Shown here: piece by piece, positions 52,553 to 61,939 of the stretch | Position numbering within the stretch: the stretch's first letter is position 1 | Layout of the letters: every line of letters starts with the position of its first letter | Origin: Bryum argenteum | Taxonomy: Eukaryota > Streptophyta > Bryopsida > Bryales > Bryaceae | Direction of reading: 5' to 3' | DNA: 64,000 nucleotides | Assembly (NCBI GenBank): GCA_037043015.1 | Contig: CM073328.1 | Coordinates: forward strand, 10,327,495-10,391,494 | Notes under the pieces: model-generated | The model's input: only the letters and a program-made list of their open reading frames with translations | The model's database searches: none | What the model was told of the DNA's origin: nothing | Program-made: the position numbers and the translations under genes

Positions 52553-53126
52553 GTGACCGGTGCATCAAACGTGGGATGGAAAGGAGCTTCTATCATTCAG
52601 GTAGGTGGTGCAGGAATTGGTGTCATGCATGTTTTATAGTAAGGTAGCATGGCACTCATCGCTGCTATGTTTTGGTCACTAGTCACATCACGTGTAGGTA
52701 AACACGCACAATTGCGAAGAATGTGATGGAGGAACTGCGAGGGTGCGAGAGATATTGTTCATGTGACATTAATTTTTAGTTTCGAGGAGTCGCTTGTTGT
52801 ATAGATACCAAAGAAGTATGAAAACTATGCAGTTTCTTTTGGCCCTATTGATGACTGTGATCATCTTGATTCGATGAGGTTGGAAGAGGTTTGTAATAAT
52901 TTGAATAACAGGAACATAATAGGCACACATCAATCACGTGCTAGGTTGAATTAGTCAGTCGCCATATGAAATTAGAACAATCGTACCACAAGTCCAAAAT
53001 TTATAAAGAAATATAGCACAATTACAACCATAATTTTCAGCTAAGCATCACCGCTCTCCGGTCCTCTAACACTAGGCTTCCTCTCTTCGATCTAAAACCT
53101 AAACTACTACCACGTCTTGATCGTTC
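52553..53126. other. Convergent intergenic region (MYB-like and EMG1 3' ends)
   Basis: Should hold both 3' UTRs. No further gene recognised. A possible additional 3' exon of the MYB-like gene could start at about 52601 (acceptor atcattcag). Confidence 0.5.
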
Positions 53127-55046
53127 TCAGACGATGTTCCACTGGGTCTCCAGCGAATTGCAAATTCGTGCGATGGCCCACATGGCGCTGAGGGGATACT
53201 CCGACACTGCCACCAGATCATCAATGTAATCCGCCTCTATCTTTCCATGCGACATTGCCCCAACCTGCTCGTTTTACACAACGACAGAGCACCCGATAAG
53301 AAAAGAGGCTTCAAAAAGAACAATATCAAAGAGTTCTTACATCCGCTGTCAACTATCGAAACTCACCACAAACACGAGAGGAGTCGACTCTTTCGAAGCA
53401 GTTATATAGTCTCGCAATTGCACAACTTTCGGAGCACTGAAGGACATCCCTGTGGACATGCGCTTGTTGTTAAAACATCATCTTCTGAAAATACTCTATT
53501 AAGATTGAAAAGAGTTGCTTCATTACTTGGGATTCAGTGTGATACCTATTCGGCGAGCACCAAGAGGCAGATGCCGAGTGACAGGTTGTTTCACCACTTT
53601 CATCAGCTTGTCAGGCCCATTTGATGCTCGAATGGTCAGCTTCTGAAGCAATTGCACTGCATTTATACGCCATTGTAAGTTACAGAGGTGCTGCAAAGGA
53701 ATATCGTTATGATACTAGGGTGTGAACACAACAACAAAACAATGTAGACTTGTGAAGCGAAGTTAAGCTCATGCAAGTAAAGTTCAAAGTTGGCACTGAC
53801 CCATCAATCCGCAAAATCTCTTGAAAGTCCTGGGGATGCGAATGTGTGGGTTGATCTGGATTAGCACGTTCTTGTCTGTGTGTATGTACAGTCCTTTCAA
53901 TTTGCCTGCCTTATTCATCGGACTGTCCAGAATTGCCAGCAACGCCTAATCAACAATAAAATCAAGGTCAAAATACCATCACTAAAACCCTGACTCCTAC
54001 ACCTTAGAACCCTGACTGACATCACGGCGGTTATCCCCACTAAAGTGCGCGTACACTTTTCCTCACGATATGGCCATCAGAAATCTGTTGCGATGAGAAA
54101 CTCATCTGTGACATGATAGCAGTTGAATAGACAATAGAAATTCACTTTTTCAATTGGTGAGCACCAAACCAAAGGTCGCACTTTCATCAACACCAAACCA
54201 CGACTTCATCTTTCGAGGTAGAGGCATAATAAGCCTTCTTGCAATGAGAAACTAACGATCGAGTAAAGTAAGATGAGACTGTTGTTCGAGCTGCCACATA
54301 CCTGATGAGTGATATCCGGGCGATATTGTGCAGGGTCTCGTTTATGCTTGCGCAAAAAATTGGCATGGTCATCACAATTCAGCAATTGGTAGGTCTGCAG
54401 ATGACAATGCATGTGATCACAACACAAATTCAATAATAAACACGAAGTAGGTGAAGTAATTGGCATAAATACTAGACTCACAGACGAGTCGGAAACCCTA
54501 ACCTCGTTCTAATGCTCCACAGGTGACCCTAACTCCTTCGCGGCAAGCTTAAACCCTAAACCCCACTTCAAAAATTTGGAACATAAGCAAGGCGATCGGG
54601 ATGGCGATGTAAGCGCATTGGTTTCTGGTAGCGTAGAATTCAATTAGGGTGTACCTAAACCCTAAACCTTGAGAACCCCGGCTTAAACCCTGCAACTTAA
54701 GGGGAGCCAAAAACCCTAGACCCCGATGATCTCATGCAGCTACTCCAGAATCCATCTGCTTTTGATTGTTCACCGCTATATCATGGTGCACCAACAGTAA
54801 ACGAGAAAAAGCTAAACCCTGGGCAGGAACTGAATCAAAATCGTGGAGAGTAATGGGTACCTTGCCCACTTTGGCTGCTTCCAGCGAAGCCTTCTCGAGC
54901 ACGAACCAAACGCCACCATCAGTAGTATCAGCGGGGGCGAGGCTTTTCTCTACTTCAGGTGCGGTAGTGGCTTCAGCGGTGTCATCTTCTTCGGATTCCG
55001 CAGGCACCACCTCTGCAGGGCGCGGACGCTTCTGTCTCCCACTCAT
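53127..55046 (-). CDS. EMG1: Ribosomal RNA small-subunit pseudouridine methyltransferase NEP1
   Basis: Six exons on the minus strand, 55046-54861, 54394-54302, 53945-53801, 53656-53546, 53449-53367 and 53264-53127, join exactly into 251 residues, close to the human length. The enzyme is a SPOUT-fold methyltransferase that acts on the hypermodified uridine of 18S rRNA and is needed for 40S assembly in the nucleolus. Landmarks are [15 protein letters not shown] (end of exon 1), RPDITHQ (residues 87-93), [15 protein letters not shown] and [13 protein letters not shown] (exon 3), and VGAMSHGKI then SEYPLSA in exon 6. The C terminus is [14 protein letters not shown]. The first 45 residues are acidic and variable, as in other EMG1 proteins. 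Intron 1 contains several telo-box motifs. Confidence 0.93.
54550..54720. promoter_or_regulatory. Cluster of telo-box (AAACCCTAA) motifs in EMG1 intron 1
   Basis: AAACCCTAAACC occurs at about 54550 and again at about 54656, with further variants (aaaccctgcaac, aaaccctag) up to 54720. In plants telo-boxes are common in promoters and first introns of translation and ribosome-biogenesis genes. Function here is inferred from position only. Confidence 0.5.
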
Positions 55047-56840
55047 GGCGATAGGGTTTGCGAAAGCTCAGCTCAAATTTGCAGCCCAGCTGTAAGATCA
55101 GGCGAATGCTGGGCCGCGCACATGGGGCTCAAACACGGCTGAGCGAGGGCTCATTAGCCACCCGTGCCCCTGCCGTGACCCCTCTAGCAGCGGACAGAGG
55201 AACTCTTTCCAAGCCCTGGCCAGCCCTCAGCCAAGTCAAGCGGCACGGCACCTGCCCCAACGCTCCAGCCAAACCACAAAAATAAAAATAAAAGTGACTC
55301 CTGTACAAAGAAGAAGAAGAACACCAAACCTGTAAGGGTTGGCGTGGATAAAGTGTCCGTTCGACCTACCCTTGATGATATGCCCATAGGACCTAACAAT
55401 AGTGGTATAGGACTACGTGACTCCTGTACCTTTAATTGAACCTACCCCCAACCCCTTTGACTCCACCAATTTCTTTTCTTTTTGTTGAGTTGAAGAAATG
55501 AAGCAAAAGAGAGAGTAGTGAGTGGGCCCATGATATGTAGAGTCATGATGACATGCATAAGTATAAGATGGTGGTGGTAGGTGGCGCCGCCGACTCAATG
55601 TCAACTGCCGTTAGCCTTAACTGCTACTTTCTAACCCTGGACTTTCGGGATCGCATTCTATTCCTAACACTCCTCGATCACAGAAGTCTCAATAGAAAGT
55701 CTTCCGAGGAACATGTCTCGAGTTAGAAAAAAAAGAATATTGTTATTTTGCCTTAATATTACAGCTAGAATATTGTCACATGACCCAATGTCTAATAGAG
55801 CATTGTCTAAGTTACTGTTAGCATCATGAAGTTGAGTCATGTAATTCTTCGGGTTCAACTCATTGAAGGAGGAAGGATGAAGGGTGTGCACTTCACTTTT
55901 CCCCTTTTCAAGATGTTGGAGTTCCCGGTACATCTCAACAAAGTATTTAGAAGTGCGTCAATTAGCAAAATTACCCTACCTATTACGCTTGTGGCAGGAC
56001 TAGGACTTAACCGAGTAATAGAATCTGAGATGTTGGATTGACTCAACCGTCTGAGATTGGAACGACCATGTGGTATGTGTCGGTGATAGTGATATTTATA
56101 TGATTGAGAGTTGAAGTATCTACGACTATCGGAATAGTTATGATCATGTCAATTGTTGTTATCATAGTCGTTACAGCCATTGTAGCCGCCGCCCTAGCCG
56201 CCGCTGCGTGAATTATGCCAAGCAGCGTCGCTTAATTGAGCTTTACGCGCCGATGTAGGCATTGGAATGGGATTCTGGGTAGCCGTGGGTGTGGTGGTTG
56301 AGATAGGTGTGGGTGTTACAACAGGCGCGGTAGTCATTGTGGTTGCATGTACTTCTTGAGTGGGTGAGATTCACCATTTTTGAGTAGGATGACTTGATGC
56401 ATTCCCGCTATAAATAGATAGGACTTTGGTTCGAAGTGAATAAGAAAACGCACGTTGCGGTACTGTTGCGTGACAATGGCGATTGACAAAACGTCGAAAG
56501 TGTCTTGTCAGTCAATTCCGCATTCTACATGCGTTCTCCGCATAGTCGAAGTTGAGATGCCAATTGATGGATTTTTGTGTTGAATTCTTGCAAGTTTTGA
56601 AAATCAGATACACAAAAACTGAGTCACTCGCTTGGAGTTCGTGGAAGGTGGAGGTGTTGGTTGTGCTCAAATTGGGCTTGAAGTTGCTTTTAGAGTTCCG
56701 CAGGTTTTCAAATTCAAATGTATTGTTGACGAAGAATTCAAGTGATGACAGATTAGCAAGAGAATCTGGTATTTCCAGGACGTTTGCATGAGTTTTGCAG
56801 TTGCCGGATAGAGAGAGATTCATCTCATCTTCAGCGCATA
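55047..56840. other. Intergenic region between EMG1 and the Tc1 element
   Basis: This contains the EMG1 promoter and a degraded coding-like segment (listed separately). No telo-box cluster was noticed directly upstream of the start codon. Confidence 0.5.
55664..56337 (-). pseudogene. Degraded coding-like segment, family unknown
   Basis: On the minus strand a proline/threonine-rich stretch (VTPTPISTTTPTATQNPIP) leads, through at least two in-frame stop codons, into a G/N/Y-rich stretch. A further open frame then contains ELNPKNYMTQLHDANSN and ends near 55664. The composition and interruptions suggest a decayed gene or retroelement gag. I do not recognise the family and the continuity of the parts is uncertain. 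Confidence 0.3.
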
Positions 56841-58438
56841 CAATGACCTTCAAAACTGTCCCAATGTTTGTACATGTTACATTCAAAAAATAATGTAGGT
56901 AAGAGAAACTCATGGAATGGAATGTAGTAAATTTATTGAAATAGTACATACAATGTACTAATTGATTACAAAAATTCCAACAAAATTGAAGCGCTCAATG
57001 AGAAAGGATAAAAACCTAAAGCTACTCTGTACATTGGTACACTTTTGAACGTCCAACATGAAAATTCCTCACCACTTTGTCCATTTTCCTCTGGATTTTA
57101 ATACAGCTGCTATTCGTCTGGGCATTGATTCTATAAGTCTCTTGCAATCATCAACAGTGATAGAAGGGAAGGTTTCTTCCACACGAGACCATAATTCAAG
57201 TATCCCTTTTGGTGGTGTGTCATATCGATTCAATCTCCTTTTCAAAATTGCCCATAGATTTTCTATAGGATTCAAATCTGGAGACTGAGCAGGCCAAAAT
57301 AAGACACCAAAAGGTTGCCTAGAAAACCATTGTTTCATACTATTACTGGTATGTATAGGTGCATTATCCTGTTGAAATATGACTCCTGATGGATCTAAAT
57401 TATATTTTTGAATTGTACCATGGAGATGCTCCTCCAAGATTTTTTGATAACCATGCTGATTGAGGCGACCTGCAATTCTACACATCATGCCAGTCCATGT
57501 ATACACATACATCCCCATATCATCACGAGAACCACCACCATGCTTAACGATCGGAATAACGGTCCGCTCACGAAAGTTCCCGTGGATCACGAACCCAACA
57601 CCAAACTCTCCCATCCAAGAAAATCATAATTTTAGTCTCATCTCGAGAATATCACGTGACTCCAGTCATCAATAGTATAGTCTTTGATACTTTCTCGCAA
57701 ATTCTAAGCGAGCCCTAATATTACTGCGTGACAAATGTGGTTTCTTTTCTTTCACATGCGATTGCAAACCTGCTCTACAAAGTCCACGGCGTACAGTAAC
57801 TTCACTGACTTGTACTCCAAAAACTTCTTGCACATGTTTAGTAGCTTCTCTTTGCAGAGACACCTTCCCTCTTGTTATATTAGTTACACAAGACCGCTCC
57901 ATTGCACTTGTCAACTTGCGTGGTCTACCTCCAACTAAAAGCTTTGCATCTGGAAAATGCTTCTTACGGAGCCTCTGTACACTTGATTTACCAACATGCA
58001 AAGAATTTGCTATCTCTCTCACACTACAACCTTTTTGAAGCAAAGAGAGTATACCTTGTTGCTTCCTTCCAGGACAATGGTCTCACCATTTTCACTTGTG
58101 AAGATAAACACGAAAGAAACAAATATATGACGCAAGAAGAACAAATACACACAACAGAACACAAACCAAGCAATTCACAATGCATGTACACTTCACTTGC
58201 TATGCATACAAGATTCACTCATATGTACTTTCAAAACTGTCCCAATGAAGAGAAAATATCTAGAGCTTCAATTCATGCACATACATGTAGAGACAAGTGG
58301 TAAGCCTTGCTCCTTGATTACCTTACTAATGATATTATGTAACTAAATTGATGCCATGTCAGTCTAGCATGCAATCACTATGTGGTGACTCACCAAACTT
58401 TCAAATTATAAACATTGGGACACTTTGGAAGGTCACTG
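56841..58438 (-). mobile_element. Tc1-type DNA transposon (DD34E), defective
   Basis: A 1598-bp element flanked by TA (56839-56840 and 58439-58440). The left end CAATGACCTTCAAAACTGTC and the inverse of the right end, CAGTGACCTTCCAAAGTGTC, match at most positions and continue with CCAATGTTT. Each end also carries an internal copy of the same motif in the opposite orientation (about 57032-57055 and 58224-58246). Length and TIR start (CAGTG) are typical of Tc1. The transposase inside is broken by frameshifts. Confidence 0.9.
57069..58089 (-). pseudogene. Tc1-type transposase, frameshifted
   Basis: Two main open parts are visible on the minus strand. Part one (to about 57669) has paired helix-turn-helix DNA-binding motifs: KGCSVREIANSLHVGKSSVQ, the linker GGRPRKL, and VSEVTVRRGLCRAGL. 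Part two (from about 57614) has the DDE catalytic core, with QQDNAPIHTS and WPAQSPDLNPIENLWAILK; 34 residues separate the second aspartate from the glutamate (DD34E). The start (ATG at 58089) is out of frame with part one. The segment around 57614-57670, where the first catalytic aspartate should be, is disrupted by at least one further frameshift. This copy cannot make a full-length enzyme. Confidence 0.9.
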
Positions 58439-59365
58439 TAGATACGCACACACATCGTTATTTTATTTTTAAAAGTTATTACCGTCTGCATTCAAAGAGT
58501 CAAACATCAGAGCTGAGGTGCGGATTTCGCGAATTTTTTTCCTATTACAGTTGATTATATGAATATGATGTAAAATAGACGGAAGCCGGTGGATGAGTTA
58601 TTTAGTGTGGTATAGTGATGCAACTTAAGTTAAAGTACAATATAACTGTAGTCAAAAATAGGGATTCGTGGTGATGATATGAAAAAAATTACAAGCGTTA
58701 CAACAAGTAAAGAAGTGCAGAAGTGAGATTACGGATTTTAACAATAATCAATGTTTATAAAGTCCTGGTAGTTTGAGAAGATTCAAATTTTGGGTGGATA
58801 AAGAAAATGTGGGTATGATTGTGTGCAAACGTCGGGATAACAAACGGGAAAGAAGAAAGGAAAGGAAGATTGGTAGGAAACAACCGAAAAATTGTTGTGG
58901 AATAATCAGATTCCTGCAAAGGCAATGGTAACGAGTACGATATGAGGTGAAAACATTAGTAGAAATATTTCTATTTGTAATTGAAGACAAACTTAGGAAA
59001 GAATGAATAGATAATATTCGAAACACTACAATTGTAATGTATTATACAAACAAAAAGTAAAAATGAATTAGTATAAAGCGAAGGTGTCGATTGTTTGTAT
59101 GTATCGTGTCTACAGATGATTGCGCATTCGAAGAAGAGAACAAGAACAAAATTGATGATTCAAAAAGAAGAGATATATTTAGTAAGTATTATTATCGCGA
59201 TTTGCTCAAGAACCCATGTGAATTCAATGTAAGAGAAATAATAGGAAGAAAATATTGCATTCAGCTATGAAGTCATCGTGCAAATAGTATGTCGAGTTGA
59301 AGAAATGAAAAAAAATAAAAAAATAAAAAGTAAAAAAATGGATGGTTGATTCTCTCCAAGGATAA
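58439..59365. other. AT-rich intergenic DNA
   Basis: Between the Tc1 element and the foldback element. No gene or clear repeat seen. Confidence 0.5.
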
Positions 59366-59871
59366 TGCGTACGCACACCCCTGGAGCATTCCCTGGAGGC
59401 GCAAAAAAAAAAAAAAATTAAAAAAAATTTTAAAAAATTAAAAAAATTAAAAATTGTGGTGGTGGCGGCGGCGACAACAGGAGGTACAGCTATGAGAAGG
59501 AAGGAAGATGGAGAGAGAGGGGGGGGGGAAGGGGGAGAGAGGGAGAAGGAAGGTGGACGGAAAGAGAAGGGAGAGAGGATGAAGAAGAGAGAGTGGAGAA
59601 GAAGAAGATGAAGAAGGTTCATATAATCTTCACTTCAATGTTGACGTGAACTTTACGTCACTGTTGAAGCGATATTCATGTCAACATTCTTCTTCTCTCA
59701 CATTCCCCACCTTCTCTTCTCTCTCCCTCCACCTTCTTTCTCCCTCTCTCTTCTCCCTCTCTCTCCATTTTCTCTTCACTCTCTTTCCGCCGCCGCTGCC
59801 GCCACAAACCCTAAAAAAAGAAACTTTTTTTCTTTTTTTTTTTTTTTTTTTTCCAAAGGTGTGCGTACGCA
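59366..59871. mobile_element. Foldback (long inverted repeat) element
   Basis: The outer ends are exact inverted copies of TGCGTACGCACACC (59366-59379 and 59858-59871). Inward, a poly-A stretch and a GA-rich arm (to about 59615) mirror a CT-rich arm and a poly-T stretch (from about 59680). The centre, cttcacttcaatgttgacgtg / cgtcactgttgaagcgat, is itself an imperfect palindrome. Transcription would give a long hairpin RNA. Frames such as 59224-59622 (-) and 59646-59978 (+) are artefacts of this low-complexity sequence. Confidence 0.75.
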
Positions 59872-61939
59872 CCCCTTTTGGAGGAAATCAGTCGGTAGAT
59901 CATCCTCTTTTTGGTTTAGCCGGAAGAGCGTTTTGTTTGGGGTTCCGCTGTCGTGATGATATCAGTTATATGTTGTAAAAAACTAAATATAAGTTGATAA
60001 CCTCATAGTTTTCCATGTACCTGGTACGTGGTAAATATATGAGTGTATTATTAGATTAAAAATATGTTTTGTGGTGAGAACCACAGTATAGGCCTAGAGG
60101 AATGGATAATAAATTTTTCGTGACAGGCCTGTATCTTGGAGGCACTGCATCTTGTCACAGTCTGGAGGTAGGGCGCGCGGTTGGTGGCATTATTTCCGCC
60201 ATTTACTCTCGCCAAATGAGCCAAGTCACGAGCTGGTTTGTGTCGCTCAACGGGTCCAAATGAGTTCAAACCGGACCGGCGAAACGCAAAGATCGACTTT
60301 CAAGCCAACCAACCAAGTCCGCGACTTGGCGATCAGATATCGAAAGCGGCGGCGGATTTATTCAACCATCGGGAGTCGGAACTACGAGCCTGAGGACGTG
60401 GTGGGGTGAAATTATCCTAGTGGGAACTCATTTAGTTTATTTATGATTGGAGTTGATGTTGAGTTTCTTACATAATGTTAATATATAGAATAATTCGGTG
60501 GAAATCCAACCATTTGGTTGGTACCGAATAGGTAGAATAGAGTATTTTGTATTTCATTAGTTAAGGAGATAATAAGAGATAAGGGGCAGCATGGAGGTGA
60601 CCATCCATGCCCAATGGCATGAGAGATGCCACATGGGCATGGTATGGGCCTTGGTGGCCCCCCCTTTCTCTCTCTCCTTTCTCCTTGGGAGCTGCTGGCT
60701 TTGGAGGAGTAGTGTGTTTTGAGTTTTTGGAGTGAGTTGCTAAGTTTTGAGGGTGTTGTAGAGTGTTAAGAGAGCTTTCCGAAATGGTATCAAGGGAGTT
60801 CATACGTTTTGTGAGGAAGGAGCAACACTCTTTTTAGTGCAAAGAGGTCTGCTGCCATGTATTTTTGATTACCGTGACTTCGAGGAGTCACTACGTTTTG
60901 TAAAAACCGTTTCTAAGTGTGACATTTGGAAGGTTTTGTGCATCTTGAGGTTGTGTTTGTAAAAAACTATCAAGTGTGTGATTTGAAGATAGTATGAGGC
61001 CGTGGTGCCGATTTGAAGTAGAGAGGGTTTCTTCCTCTCTTAACATAGGAGCGGTTTTGAGATGACCGTTTTTGATTTGACCTCATAACTTTTGTGTGAT
61101 CTTTCTGAGATTGAGATTCAGAGGGTTTGTAATATAACTTGTCAGCTTTCTATAGAGCTATCACGCACTAACTTTGGAGCTTTTGAGTGTAGTTGGCACT
61201 CTTTTTAGTGAAGAAAGGTCTGCTGCCTTGAAAAATTTGATCGCCTAACTTCTACTGTCCATAGAGTTTTGTGTGATAACCTTCAAGACTTGAGATTTGG
61301 TATGCTTGTAGTATGTTTTAGTGGCTTTCTATCAACATATTGCTTGCTTGATTCTAATTTCGTATGAAGGTTTAGTGATTAACCAAAGTAAGAGGAAAAC
61401 CACGGTTAGAGTTTACTTAAACTAACAAAGGGTATACCAAGGGTATATCTAGGATAAGGGTCTTATAGAAGAGGGTATAAAAGGGGCAGGGTATCTAAGG
61501 GTAAGGACCTTAAAGGGTTAAGGGTAATTAGAAATAATTACCTTAATCATGTTTGTTAACACTAATCATAATTAATTAACATTAACTCTGTTTTATCAAT
61601 CTAATCACAGTTAGAGACTAATCAAGGTTAGAAGTTTTAATTAATCCTATTTAGTCAACTAATATTTTGTCTAATCACTTATGATTAATTAAGCTAATCT
61701 AATCTCAATTAAGGTTTACTTAACACATTAATACTAATCTTTTAACATATCCTTAATACTGTTTGTGTTATTTACAATGACTTTCTTATATAGTTTGATA
61801 ATTTCTCCTGCTTCTCCTACTTCTCATCTGACTTAGGTGCAGCCAGAAACCCAGAGTTTTCATAGGGCTAATTCTCTCTATTCGACATCTGGTGCTTCCA
61901 CTGAGAGAGCTTTATGGCACCTATTTGCAGTTTGGCAGG
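59872..61939. other. Non-coding region upstream of gag, probably including a retroelement LTR
   Basis: Sequence from about 60415 onward resembles a long LTR plus leader, but I could not find the second LTR to fix its ends. There is a TATA-like motif (gtataaaaggggc) at about 61475. A possible LTR end followed by a primer site (gacatctggtgcttccactg) lies at 61883-61902. A segment with ctctttttagtg and aggtctgctgcc occurs twice (about 60829 and 61199). A frame at 60152-60409 (+) matches nothing I know. Confidence 0.4.

Noticed and set aside
51970-52596. 208-codon minus-strand frame rich in G, A and D
   Set aside because: Antisense of the low-complexity KPxPAS repeats of the MYB-like gene.
53247-53624. 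125-codon plus-strand frame
   Set aside because: Antisense to EMG1 exons 4-6, whose phases and conserved motifs are clear.
59224-59978. Frames of 90-130 codons rich in F, S and L
   Set aside because: Artefacts of the poly-T and CT-rich arms of the foldback element.
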